Below, in pieces: positions 23,373 to 31,581 of a stretch of 33,926 nucleotides of DNA. Position 1 is the first letter of the stretch. Each line of letters starts with the position of its first letter. The translations under genes were made by a program, and so were the position numbers. Location of the stretch: assembly GCA_002425405.1 (NCBI GenBank), contig DIME01000185.1:1-33926 (forward strand), read 5' to 3'. The stretch comes from Candidatus Accumulibacter vicinus (lineage in GTDB: Bacteria; Pseudomonadota; Gammaproteobacteria; Burkholderiales; Rhodocyclaceae). Under the pieces are notes generated by a model. It saw only the letters and a program-made list of their open reading frames with translations, did no database searches and was not told the DNA's origin.

Positions 23373-24401
23373 ATGATCAAGGTTGGAATCGTCGGCGGCA
23401 CCGGCTACACCGGCGTCGAATTGCTGCGGCTTCTGGCGCAGCATCCAGCAGTGCAGCTCGTTGCCATCACCTCCCGAGGAGATGCCGGTACCGCGGTCTC
23501 AAGCATGTTTCCGAGTTTGCGCCGACGACTGAATCTGCAGTTCGAAGATCCGGCAAGCGCCAATCTGCAAGCCTGTGATGTGGTTTTCTTTGCCACGCCG
23601 AACGGCGTCGCGATGCAACAGGCTCCGACTCTGCTCGACGTCGGCGTGCGCGTGATTGACCTCGCCGCTGATTTTCGCCTCAGCAATGTGGCCGAGTGGA
23701 ACCAGTGGTACGGGATGCAGCACTGCAGTCCGGAATGGGTCGCCCAGGCAGTCTATGGTCTGCCGGAATACCATCGAGCCGACATCCGCAACGCTCGCCT
23801 GGTCGCCAATCCGGGCTGTTACCCGACGGCAGTGCAACTGGGCTTCATGCCGCTCCTCGAGGCCGGTGTGGTAGAACTGGATCATCTGGTCGCGGACGCG
23901 AAATCGGGCGTCTCCGGGGCTGGGCGCAAGGCCGAGATCCCCGCCCTGTTCTCGGAAGCCGCCGACAATTTCAAGGCCTATGGCGTCCCCGGACACCGCC
24001 ATCTGCCGGAGATTCGGCAGGGCCTGTCGAGAATGGCTGGCAGCCCGGTCGGACTGACCTTTGTTCCCCACCTGACCCCTTTGATCCGTGGCATTCATGC
24101 CACTCTCTACGCCCGCATCAAGAGTACAGCGGACTTTCAGGCGATCTTTGAAAAGCGCTACCAGAACGAGCCTTTTGTCGATGTCCTGCCGTCCGGTTCA
24201 CATCCTGATACGCGCTCGGTACGAGCCGCCAACACCTGCCGTATCGCGGTGCATCGCCCCCAGGAGGGCAACATTCTGGTTGTGCTCTCGGTCATCGACA
24301 ACCTGGTCAAAGGCGCCGCAGGCCAAGCCGTGCAAAACATGAACATCATGTTCGACCTGCCCGAAACCGAAGGTCTCCGGCAACTGGCGGTGTTTCCCTG
24401 A
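23373..24401 (+). CDS. argC: N-acetyl-gamma-glutamyl-phosphate reductase
   Basis: ArgC reduces N-acetylglutamyl phosphate to the semialdehyde in arginine synthesis. The 342-aa protein starts MIKVGIVGGTGYTGVELLRLLA (NADP-binding GxxGxxG), contains the catalytic cysteine in VANPGCYPTAVQLGF, and the conserved SGVSGAGRKAE and GHRHLPEI. The ATG at 23373 has GGAG upstream; an in-frame extension to 23322 runs into the terminator region and is unlikely. The following 253 nt before erpA hold no gene I can support; TATGAT near 24437 could be a -10. Confidence 0.97.
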   Translation: MIKVGIVGGTGYTGVELLRLLAQHPAVQLVAITSRGDAGTAVSSMFPSLRRRLNLQFEDPASANLQACDVVFFATPNGVAMQQAPTLLDVGVRVIDLAADFRLSNVAEWNQWYGMQHCSPEWVAQAVYGLPEYHRADIRNARLVANPGCYPTAVQLGFMPLLEAGVVELDHLVADAKSGVSGAGRKAEIPALFSEAADNFKAYGVPGHRHLPEIRQGLSRMAGSPVGLTFVPHLTPLIRGIHATLYARIKSTADFQAIFEKRYQNEPFVDVLPSGSHPDTRSVRAANTCRIAVHRPQEGNILVVLSVIDNLVKGAAGQAVQNMNIMFDLPETEGLRQLAVFP

Positions 24402-24654
24402 GACTGAACCGATCCGCAAGGCCCAACGACAAAAATGTTATGATCAGCGGCATCGGCATTGCTGCGATCAGAGTCCTGAAACCGCTGGAACTCCTCGAAA
24501 GCAGACATGTCTGATCTGACGTTGCAAAGCGTCATGCTGCTTGACAAGCGCCTGTCCAAACGCGCAGGCATCAGAACCGTAGTACGCAAACTGGCCGCAA
24601 CTGACCGATCCTGGCCCGAATCGGCGCAGATATCAGATTTTGGAGAATGATGTA

Positions 24655-25005
24655 ATGAATGTAGCGACTGAAATGCCGATGCCCTTTGTGTTTACCGACA
24701 GCGCGGCGGGCAAGGTGAAAGAATTGATCGAAGAAGAAGGCAACCCGGAACTGAAGCTTCGGGTATTCGTCACCGGCGGCGGGTGTTCAGGTTTCCAGTA
24801 TGGGTTCACCTTCGACGAGGTGGCCAACGACGACGATACCGCGTTGCAGAAGAACGGCGTCACCTTGCTGATCGACCCGATGAGCTACCAGTATCTGGTC
24901 GGCGCCGAAATCGACTACACGGAAGGGCTGGAAGGTTCGCAGTTCGTGATCAAGAACCCGAACGCCTCTTCGACCTGCGGTTGCGGCTCCTCGTTTTCGG
25001 TTTAG
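24655..25005 (+). CDS. erpA: Iron-sulfur cluster insertion protein ErpA
   Basis: ErpA is an A-type carrier passing Fe-S clusters to target enzymes. The 116-aa protein has the three conserved cysteines in VTGGGCSGFQYGF and SSTCGCGSSF. I chose the ATG at 24655, with GGAG nine bases before; a TTG at 24640 would overlap that site. It is convergent to ctaA, with 71 nt between stops. Confidence 0.96.
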   Translation: MNVATEMPMPFVFTDSAAGKVKELIEEEGNPELKLRVFVTGGGCSGFQYGFTFDEVANDDDTALQKNGVTLLIDPMSYQYLVGAEIDYTEGLEGSQFVIKNPNASSTCGCGSSFSV

Positions 25006-25076
25006 GCTGGTCCGGCAGCGAGAGGACTGCCAGCCACGGCGCGGCCGCCTTTCCTCAAACCAGGCCCGGTTCAGCG

Positions 25077-26126
25077 TCAAACCGAATCGCCCGGCGCGCG
25101 CGCCACACGAAGTTCGTGATTCAACCATAGCAGCAAGCCCAGGACGACCATCGCTCCGCCTTGATGCGCAGCCCCCAGGCCCACTGGAACCGCCAGCAGC
25201 AGGGTGGCAATGCCCAGCGCGATCTGGATGAGCACCCCCGCCAGCAACAGCGTTGCCACCAGGCGCGCCGTAGAAGACACGACCGCGTTCCTGATCTTCC
25301 ACCAGAACCACGGCACCAGAAAGGCCAGCAGCCAGGCGCCCAGACGATGGTCAAACTGGACCAGCGCCATATTGTTGAAGAAATTCAGATACCAGGGATC
25401 GATGACGAAGCTTTCCGGCGGCAACACATGCCCGTTCATCAGGGGAAAGCTGTTGTAGGCCTTGCCGGCACGAATGCCAGCGACAAAGCCGCCGGTAATG
25501 ACCATGTAGCCAACCAGGACCGTCAACCAGAAGCCGGTCCGCTGCAGCCCCTGCAGCGCAACGTCGCGGCTGCCCCGGCTGCGCTCGCTGAGCAGGCCCA
25601 GCGCCACCCAGAACATCGCCAGGAAAATCAGGAAGGCCAGCGACAGATGCGCGGTCAGCCGATAGTGACTGACGCGCGGGTCGTCGACCAGGCCGCTCTT
25701 GACCATGTACCAGCCCATCGCTCCCTGTAACCCCCCGAGCACGAACATCCCCAGCAGCCTCGGGACCAGCGACGGCGCGATCCGGCGCCGCAACAAAAAG
25801 TAGATGAATGGCAGCAGGAAAACCAACCCGATCAGGCGTCCGAGAACGCGGTGCCAGTATTCCCAATAGAAAATGCTCTTGAACTCTGCGAGCGTCATCT
25901 GGTGGTTGACCTTCTGATATTCAGGGGTTTTCTTGTATTTCTCGAAGGTCTCGTCCCATTCCGCCGGATTGAGCGGCGGGATGACACCGACAATCGGCTG
26001 CCACTCGACGATCGACAGGCCCGAATGGGTCAGACGTGTGACGCCACCGACCACCAGAATGGCGAAGACCATGGCACTGCAAATCAGCAGCCAGAGTGCA
26101 ACTTGTCGGCGAGCAACCTTATCCAT
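25077..26126 (-). CDS. ctaA: Heme A synthase (COX15/CtaA family)
   Basis: CtaA oxidises heme O to heme A in the inner membrane. The 349-aa protein has eight predicted helices and the COX15-type signatures: GGVTRLTHSGLSIVEWQPIVGVIPP, EYWHRVLGRLIGLVF (His heme ligand), GLVDDPRVSHYRLTAHLSLAF, and QFDHRLGAW with HQGGAM near the end. It diverges from the second heme-copper enzyme operon. Being the only ctaA in the window, it would serve the aa3-type oxidase and possibly the B-family enzyme. The stop is followed by convergent erpA. Confidence 0.95.
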   Translation of the reverse strand: MDKVARRQVALWLLICSAMVFAILVVGGVTRLTHSGLSIVEWQPIVGVIPPLNPAEWDETFEKYKKTPEYQKVNHQMTLAEFKSIFYWEYWHRVLGRLIGLVFLLPFIYFLLRRRIAPSLVPRLLGMFVLGGLQGAMGWYMVKSGLVDDPRVSHYRLTAHLSLAFLIFLAMFWVALGLLSERSRGSRDVALQGLQRTGFWLTVLVGYMVITGGFVAGIRAGKAYNSFPLMNGHVLPPESFVIDPWYLNFFNNMALVQFDHRLGAWLLAFLVPWFWWKIRNAVVSSTARLVATLLLAGVLIQIALGIATLLLAVPVGLGAAHQGGAMVVLGLLLWLNHELRVARAPGDSV

Positions 26127-26289
26127 GACAGATCACCGGGGTAAAAAGCGAAGCCACGGATTATATGCTCTTTGCGACGCTCCCCAAGCCTTGCGGCGAT
26201 TGCGACGATTGCGACCATTGGTCGCCGCCCAAACCATGCAATGCTGATGGCTGCTGGCTTTGCCGACCATCATCGGGTTTCCCCGGTTC

Positions 26290-26303
26290 TTGACGTGTAT
26301 CAA
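26290..26303. promoter_or_regulatory. FNR-like box upstream of the second heme-copper operon
   Basis: TTGAC-GTGT-ATCAA matches the FNR/DNR consensus except for one base. It lies 123 nt upstream of the 49-aa subunit gene and 164 nt upstream of ctaA, so it could act on either. The 299-nt divergent region also holds a GCGACC-ATT-GGTCGC hairpin at 26211-26225 and no gene I can support. Confidence 0.55.
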
Positions 26304-26425
26304 ATCAATGGCCGCCCGGCTGCAGGTATCCTGCGGTCAATTGTGCCCGGAAGGCCCAAGAAATTCGACCTTATCCGCAACTTACCAGCCGCTACAAGCG
26401 CAAATCATTGATGGAGGATATAAAT

Positions 26426-26575
26426 ATGGCCGTCAACAACGATGATGACGTTCCGTTCATGCAGAAGCTGCTGGACAACCACTTCCTGCTGCTGTTTCTC
26501 GGCGTGGCCTCACCCGGTTTGCTCTATATCCTGTGGGGCATCATCGACATCATGAACACACCGGTTGCCCGGTAG
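26426..26575 (+). CDS. Small single-helix subunit of the B-family heme-copper enzyme (49 aa)
   Basis: The reading frame starts at an ATG nine bases after GGAGG and encodes a polar start (AVNNDDDVPFMQKLLDNH) and one transmembrane helix (FLLLFLGVASPGLLYILWGIIDIM). It ends 30 nt before the CuA subunit gene. Thermus ba3 oxidase has a 34-residue single-helix subunit IIa; this could be the equivalent, but no sequence similarity is claimed. The strong ribosome site, position and helix support a real subunit. Confidence 0.7.
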   Translation: MAVNNDDDVPFMQKLLDNHFLLLFLGVASPGLLYILWGIIDIMNTPVAR

Positions 26576-26605
26576 GTCGGCCATTCACATCAGGGAGAAA
26601 CAAAT

Positions 26606-27145
26606 ATGAGTGCAATTCTGCCGCCGTCGGAACGGCTCTGGTGGAAGCAACCCATCGACAAGGTCGAATGGGCGTGGATCGCGATCGCCTTCGTCTGGGG
26701 GATGGTCATGTTCGTGATGATGATCTACTGGCACGTCTACGGGAAGCAGAACCTCTCCAACGAGGCCTACAAGACCAGCCCCGAAATGTTTGCTGCCAAG
26801 GCCGAAAAGTTCATCGCCGAAAACACCATCCGTACCGAGACCGACCAGAACATTCCTGTGGTCAAGGTGCCGGCTGGCGGTGACGGTTACCTGATCGCCC
26901 GCCTGTGGGCATGGTATCCGATTCTCGAACTGGAAAAGGGGCAGACCTACAAGATCCACCTCTCGTCGATGGATTACAACCATGGCTTTTCGCTGCAGCC
27001 CGTCAATATCAACATCCAGGTCATTCCGGGTTACGAGCACGTCGTCAAGATGACGCCGACCAAGGAAGGCACTTACGCCATCGTCTGCAATGAATACTGC
27101 GGCATCGGTCACCACGCGATGCTCGGCCGTATCTACGTGAAATAA
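26606..27145 (+). CDS. CuA-containing subunit II of a B-family heme-copper enzyme
   Basis: The 179-aa protein has one N-terminal transmembrane helix (about residues 20-44) and a periplasmic cupredoxin domain, as in ba3 oxidases, where subunit II has a single helix rather than two. CuA ligands are visible: His in DYNHGFSLQP, then CNEYCGIGHHAM, giving Cys, Cys, His and Met. Thermus ba3 has the near-identical CNQYCGLGHQNM. There is no fused cytochrome c. GGGAG precedes the ATG, and 14 nt separate it from subunit I. In an NO reductase reading it would correspond to NorY. Confidence 0.93.
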   Translation: MSAILPPSERLWWKQPIDKVEWAWIAIAFVWGMVMFVMMIYWHVYGKQNLSNEAYKTSPEMFAAKAEKFIAENTIRTETDQNIPVVKVPAGGDGYLIARLWAWYPILELEKGQTYKIHLSSMDYNHGFSLQPVNINIQVIPGYEHVVKMTPTKEGTYAIVCNEYCGIGHHAMLGRIYVK

Positions 27146-27159
27146 GGGGGAAAGAATAG

Positions 27160-28854
27160 ATGGCAACGACCTACCGTACCTGTCCCATTTCCGGACTCCA
27201 GTTCGAGGACCAGGCCGAGAAGCTGATGCGCTGGAACGCCGTCGTCGGCGTTCTCTGGCTGCTCGTCGGCGGCATCACGGCGCTGCTGGTGATCCTCACC
27301 CGCTGGCCGGCGATCAAGCTGCTGCCGGCCGACCAGTTCTACCTGATCCTCACTGCGCACGGCATCGACATGCTGATCCTGTGGATCCTGTTCTTCGAAA
27401 TGGCGGTTCTGTACTTCGCCTCATCGACACTGCTGAGATGTCGACTGGCCACGCCGCAGATCGCCTGGCTCGGTTTCTGGCTGATGGTCATCGGCGGCAT
27501 CATGACCAATGTCGCGATCTTCGAGGGCGAATCGAGCGTGATGTTCACCTCCTATGTGCCGATGCAGGCTGCTCCCCACTTCTACCTGGGGATCATCCTG
27601 GTCGCCGTCGGCGCACTGCTCGGCGTCGCCGTCTTCTTCGGCACGCTGGTCGTCGCCAAGAAGGACAAGACCTATCAGGGCTCGCTGCCGCTGGTGACTT
27701 TTGGCGCGCTGACCGCAGCGATCATCGCCACCTTCACGATCCTCGCCGGCGCCGGCATCCTGCTGCCGACCTTCTTGTGGTCGGTCGGACTGATCAAGGA
27801 AATCGACGCGCAGTTGTACCGCATGGTGTGGTGGGGTCTGGGGCACTCTTCGCAGCAGATCAACGTTGCCGCGCACGTCTCCGTCTGGTACCTGACCGCC
27901 GCCGTGATCTTCGGCGCCAAGCCCTTGTCCGAGAAAGTATCGCGCTTTGCCTTCCTGCTCTACATCCTTTTCCTGCAACTCGCCAGTGCGCACCACCTGC
28001 TCTCCGATCCCGGCATGAGCGCCGAGTGGAAAGTGTTGAACACTTCCTACTTCATGTACTTCGCGGTGATGGCCTCGATGATCCACGGCTTCACGGTTCC
28101 TGGTGCGATCGAAGCGGCACAGCGGCGCAAGGGTTACACCAACGGCCTGTTCGAATGGCTGCGCAAGGCGCCCTGGGGAAATCCGGTGTTCTCCGGCATG
28201 TTCATCTCGCTGGTCAGCTTCGGTTTCCTCGGCGGCATCTCGGGGGTGGTGCTTGGTACCGAGCAGATCAACATGCTGATGCACAATACCTTCTATGTCC
28301 CGGGCCACTTCCACACCACGGTCGTCACCGGCACGACACTGGCCTTCATGGCGATCACCTACCTGCTGGTACCGGTCCTCTTCCGGCGCGAAATGATTCT
28401 CCCCAAACTGTGCCAGATCCAGCCCTACCTGTTCGGCATCAGCATGTCGGTGCTCGGCCTGGTGATGATGGGTGCCGGTACGCTCGGCGTCTCCCGCCGG
28501 CACTGGGACATGGCCTTCTCCGGCGCACCGTTCCAGTACGAATGGCCAGGTGCCGCCTACCTGATGATGGGTCTGACCGGGATCTTCGGCGTCATCGCCG
28601 TGATTGGCGGCGGGCTGTGGATTCTGCTCGTCGTCGGTTCGCTGCTGTTCGGCAAGAAACTCGACGGCGGCAAGGTTTCCGACCGGCCAACGCCGATCCC
28701 GTCGAGCACTCAGGCAGCTTCCGCTGTTGCACATGGTAGCGACCACGTCCCGGTTCCCGGAACCGTCGTCCTGGCCCTGTTGCTGTTTGTCTGCTTCGTC
28801 CTTTACTACTTCGTCAACTGGAAGTACCTTTCCGAAGTCTGGCTGCTCAGCTGA
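27160..28854 (+). CDS. B-family heme-copper oxidase subunit I lacking the active-site tyrosine; candidate CuA-type NO reductase (NorS-like)
   Basis: The 564-aa protein has about 13 membrane helices and aligns with Thermus ba3 subunit I over its core (HHLLSDPG and HNTFYVPGHFH against HHQFADPG and HNTAWVPGHFH). All metal ligands are present: H67 for the low-spin heme, H229, H278, H279 for CuB, H383 and H385 for the hemes. At H+4, where O2 reductases have the cross-linked Tyr (H-P-x-V-Y), it reads H229-S-S-Q-Q233. Loss of this Tyr is a mark of NO-reductase-type members of the superfamily; sNOR (NorSY, with SenC) of ammonia oxidisers is the closest remembered match in gene order. Activity is inferred. 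Confidence 0.9.
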   Translation: MATTYRTCPISGLQFEDQAEKLMRWNAVVGVLWLLVGGITALLVILTRWPAIKLLPADQFYLILTAHGIDMLILWILFFEMAVLYFASSTLLRCRLATPQIAWLGFWLMVIGGIMTNVAIFEGESSVMFTSYVPMQAAPHFYLGIILVAVGALLGVAVFFGTLVVAKKDKTYQGSLPLVTFGALTAAIIATFTILAGAGILLPTFLWSVGLIKEIDAQLYRMVWWGLGHSSQQINVAAHVSVWYLTAAVIFGAKPLSEKVSRFAFLLYILFLQLASAHHLLSDPGMSAEWKVLNTSYFMYFAVMASMIHGFTVPGAIEAAQRRKGYTNGLFEWLRKAPWGNPVFSGMFISLVSFGFLGGISGVVLGTEQINMLMHNTFYVPGHFHTTVVTGTTLAFMAITYLLVPVLFRREMILPKLCQIQPYLFGISMSVLGLVMMGAGTLGVSRRHWDMAFSGAPFQYEWPGAAYLMMGLTGIFGVIAVIGGGLWILLVVGSLLFGKKLDGGKVSDRPTPIPSSTQAASAVAHGSDHVPVPGTVVLALLLFVCFVLYYFVNWKYLSEVWLLS

Positions 28855-28865
28855 TCTGGCACCTC

Positions 28866-28888
28866 CCCCCACGCCCTCGGCGTGGGGG
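28866..28888. terminator. Hairpin after the B-family subunit I gene
   Basis: CCCCCACGCC-CTC-GGCGTGGGGG forms a perfect 10-bp GC stem 12 nt after the stop codon, without a T-run. It may end the transcript partly or stabilise the upstream mRNA, separating structural genes from ctaB and the SCO gene. Confidence 0.55.
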
Positions 28889-28992
28889 CCTGCCTCAATC
28901 GGTCCTGGCTACGACAGGTCCGATTCAAGCCGGTCCGCACACCTCCCAGGCCACCCGATCATTACCTTGACTGCTACCGCTATCGACCACCC

Positions 28993-29883
28993 ATGCCATC
29001 CGCCCGCGCATCGAAAAGCACCTCTCCCCTCCGTGCCATTCTCGGCGTGTTCAAGCTGCGCATCGGCGTCGTCATCACCTTTACCGCCCTCGCTGGTCTG
29101 GCGGTCAGCTCCGGACCCAGCCTGAGCCTGCTGCAGTTACTCGTGCTGACCTTGTCGGTGCTGATTTCCTCAGCCAGCGCCGGAGCCTTCAACCAGTATT
29201 ACGAACATGACAGCGACCTGCTGATGTCGCGAACCTGCAAGCGGCCCTTCGTCACTGGCGAACTTCGGCACGGACCGGTCTGGCTACTGGTCATTGCCGC
29301 CCTGATGACGCTCTCGGTCGGTGCCGCCTGGGTCGCCTTGAATGCCTGGTCAGCACTGTTTGTCTTCCTCGGCGCTTTCTTCTACGCCGTCGTTTACACT
29401 GTGTGGCTGAAGCGGCGCACCTGGCTGAACATCGTCTTCGGCGGGCTGGCCGGGAGCTGGGCGGTGCTCGCTGGCGCGACCGCAGCCGACCCACAGCCCG
29501 GCGCCATCCCGCTAACGCTGGCACTGGTTCTCTTTCTATGGACACCGCCGCATTTCTGGAGTCTGGCGATCGCATTCCGTGACGACTACGCCGCCGCCGG
29601 AGTGCCGATGCTGCCAGTCGTCGTCGGCGACCAGCAAGCAGCAAACACAATCTTCTTCAGTACCCTGGCGCTGGTCGCAGCCAGCCTGTTGCCCCTGGCC
29701 TTCGGGCTTGGCATGATCTACTTCGTCGGCGCCTTTGCCGGTGGCTTCCTGTTCATTCAGAAAGCCTGGCGCCTGACTCGCGACCCCTGCCGCAAGTCGG
29801 CGATGATCTGCTTTCATGCATCACTGATCCAGCTGACCCTGGTCCTGTTCGGTGCCATCCTTGACACGCAATCCGGTTTCTGA
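28993..29883 (+). CDS. ctaB: Protoheme IX farnesyltransferase (heme O synthase), copy 2
   Basis: The 296-aa UbiA-type membrane protein shows the same signatures as copy 1 in different sequence: FKLRIGVVITFTALAGLAV, SAGAFNQYYEHDSDLLMSRTCKRPFVTG and LVLFLWTPPHFWSLAIAFRDDY. I chose the ATG at 28993 (MPSARASKST); no strong ribosome site is seen, and in-frame codons upstream enter the hairpin region. Its place between subunit I and the SCO gene suggests it makes heme O (and through CtaA heme A) for the B-family enzyme. It is clearly diverged from copy 1, so not a recent duplication. Confidence 0.92.
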   Translation: MPSARASKSTSPLRAILGVFKLRIGVVITFTALAGLAVSSGPSLSLLQLLVLTLSVLISSASAGAFNQYYEHDSDLLMSRTCKRPFVTGELRHGPVWLLVIAALMTLSVGAAWVALNAWSALFVFLGAFFYAVVYTVWLKRRTWLNIVFGGLAGSWAVLAGATAADPQPGAIPLTLALVLFLWTPPHFWSLAIAFRDDYAAAGVPMLPVVVGDQQAANTIFFSTLALVAASLLPLAFGLGMIYFVGAFAGGFLFIQKAWRLTRDPCRKSAMICFHASLIQLTLVLFGAILDTQSGF

Positions 29884-29902
29884 TTTTGTACGGCCCACCC
29901 CG

Positions 29903-30787
29903 GTGAATGGCCAGTTTGCGCGCGCACTGCTACTCGTGTTTCTCCTCCTGCTCGCAGCACCACCGCTGCTCGCCGACGACGCAACACCCGAAAAGCCCAA
30001 GCTCACCGCTCGCCCACAAGGGATCAACAGCAGCCTGGTGCTCACCGCCCTGGACGAAAAAGCGGCTTTCGAACTCTCGCAAAGCGCAATCGGCAAAGCG
30101 GTCGGAGACTTCGTACTCCTCGATCGCCAAGGGCGACCGGTTGAACTGTCGCGCTATCGAGGCAAGCCGCTGCTGGTCAACTTCATCTACACCGCCTGCT
30201 TCCAGGTCTGTCCGACGACCACCCGCAACCTGCAGAAAGCCGTCGAGAATACGGTCAGCGTGATGGGCGCCGACCGCTTCAACATGATCAGCATCGGTTT
30301 CAATCAGCCCTTCGACTCGCCGGCCGCTTTGCGGGACTTCGCCAGACAATACGGCATCCGTCTGCCCAACTGGGAATTCCTGAGCCCTGCCCCGGCGATC
30401 GTCGGCGAGTTGACACGCAATTTCGGCTTCAGCTTTGTGGCCACCGCGGCCGGCTTCGACCACCTCAACCAGGTGACCCTGGTCGATTCCGACGGCAAGA
30501 TCGTTCGCCAGGTCTATGGCGAGACGTTCACCGCCGAGGACATCGCCGAACCGCTCAAGCTTCTGATCGCGCACTCGGCGATCCCGCCCGAGGTCGGCAC
30601 ACTCAATGAAATCATGCAGCGCGTCAGAATCCTCTGCTCGATCTACGATCCCGTGACCGGCAGATACCGGACCAACTACTCGATGTATTTCCAGATCGCC
30701 GGCTTCCTCACCTTTGTCGGCTTCATGATCCATCTGTCGATCAATTTCTGGAAGAACCGGCGTCGCAACCCGATAAAAACGCCCTGA
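29903..30787 (+). CDS. SCO1/SenC-family copper chaperone with C-terminal membrane anchor
   Basis: The 294-aa product (GTG start at 29903, chosen because it gives a clean signal sequence; a longer GTG at 29852 overlaps ctaB) has a hydrophobic N-terminus and a thioredoxin-fold SCO domain. Copper ligands are C99 and C103 in TACFQVCPTTTRNL and the His in GFDHLNQVTLVDSDG. After the domain come LCSIYDPVTGRYRTN and a C-terminal transmembrane helix (YFQIAGFLTFVGFMIHL), a longer layout than classical SCO1. It presumably metallates CuA of the adjacent subunit II; SenC genes accompany norSY in ammonia oxidisers. Confidence 0.9.
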   Translation: MNGQFARALLLVFLLLLAAPPLLADDATPEKPKLTARPQGINSSLVLTALDEKAAFELSQSAIGKAVGDFVLLDRQGRPVELSRYRGKPLLVNFIYTACFQVCPTTTRNLQKAVENTVSVMGADRFNMISIGFNQPFDSPAALRDFARQYGIRLPNWEFLSPAPAIVGELTRNFGFSFVATAAGFDHLNQVTLVDSDGKIVRQVYGETFTAEDIAEPLKLLIAHSAIPPEVGTLNEIMQRVRILCSIYDPVTGRYRTNYSMYFQIAGFLTFVGFMIHLSINFWKNRRRNPIKTP

Positions 30788-30839
30788 ACTTCAGCCTGAA
30801 CCGGTCCAGGCGCCTCACCGACTGTCCCTCGCTCGCCAA

Positions 30840-31457
30840 TCAAAGAACGTAAAACAGGACCGCAAAGTAATGGGCCGCGCTGCCGGCCATCACGAACAGG
30901 TGCCAGACACCATGCGCATGCCGGAGGCGGGTGTCGAGTACATAGAAGGCGATCCCGCTGGTGTAGAACACGCCACCCGCCGCCACCCAAGTGAAGCCGG
31001 CCACCCCCAGCGCCTGCAACAGCGGCACCAGCGCCACCACTACCGCCCAGCCCATCACGATGTAGATCACCAGTGACAGGATGCGGGCTTCGCTGCGCAT
31101 GCGCAGTTCCTGTACACCACCGAGCAGCGCCAGCCCCCAGACGACGGCCAGCAGAGACCAGCCCCAGGGACCGCGCAAGGTGACCAGGCAGAACGGGGTG
31201 TAACTGCCGGCAATGAGCAAATAGATACTCTGGTGGTCCAGCTTGCGCAAGATGTCCTTGGCACGTCCACGAAAGCTGTGGTAGAGCGCCGAAAAGCTGT
31301 AGAGCAACACCAGCGTCGCGCCGTAAATCGAGATGCTGACAATCTTCCACGCATCGCCGCTCTGTGCTGCCAGGACCACTAGCACGGCCGTCCCAGCGAC
31401 CGCCAGAATGGCCCCGACCAGATGTGTCCAGGCGTTGAATTTTTCCCCGTAGTACAT
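30840..31457 (-). CDS. Hemolysin III-family (PAQR-type) membrane protein
   Basis: The 205-aa protein has seven predicted helices and the family motifs: EKFNAWTHLVGAILAVAG at the start, SALYHSF in the second helix region, LDHQSIYLLIAGSYTPFCL, and HLFVMAGSAAHYFAVLFYVL at the end, with the His/Asp/Ser residues proposed as a metal-hydrolase site in PAQR proteins. The name is historical; toxicity is not implied. It is convergent with the SCO gene, 52 nt apart, and not obviously part of the oxidase cluster. Confidence 0.92.
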   Translation of the reverse strand: MYYGEKFNAWTHLVGAILAVAGTAVLVVLAAQSGDAWKIVSISIYGATLVLLYSFSALYHSFRGRAKDILRKLDHQSIYLLIAGSYTPFCLVTLRGPWGWSLLAVVWGLALLGGVQELRMRSEARILSLVIYIVMGWAVVVALVPLLQALGVAGFTWVAAGGVFYTSGIAFYVLDTRLRHAHGVWHLFVMAGSAAHYFAVLFYVL

Positions 31458-31581
31458 ATGGAATTCCCCCGCAGGATTTGTCTCTATTGCGCGAATGATT
31501 CTGAGCTGTTGAAAGCGGCTGGAAAATCGATGCAGCGGCAGATGAGGTTCCCTCGGTTTTTCGTCTTCGAAAGGGTGGGGT

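Noticed and set aside
24402..24654. Short frame (24 codons from 24440) and possible Fe-S regulator site upstream of erpA
   Set aside because: No ribosome site for the frame and no clear palindrome of the IscR type.
26190..26225. CGATTGCGA direct repeats and GCGACC-ATT-GGTCGC hairpin upstream of ctaA
   Set aside because: Short, GC-rich and without a T-run or known operator; could occur by chance.
27381..28872. Long open frames overlapping the B-family subunit I gene (452 codons on plus, 483 codons on minus)
   Set aside because: Their products are rich in Arg, His and Asp with no domain; they are by-products of GC-rich third positions in a real membrane protein gene.
30840..31457. Virulence function suggested by the name hemolysin III
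   Set aside because: The family is a widespread seven-helix membrane group; nothing in context indicates a toxin.
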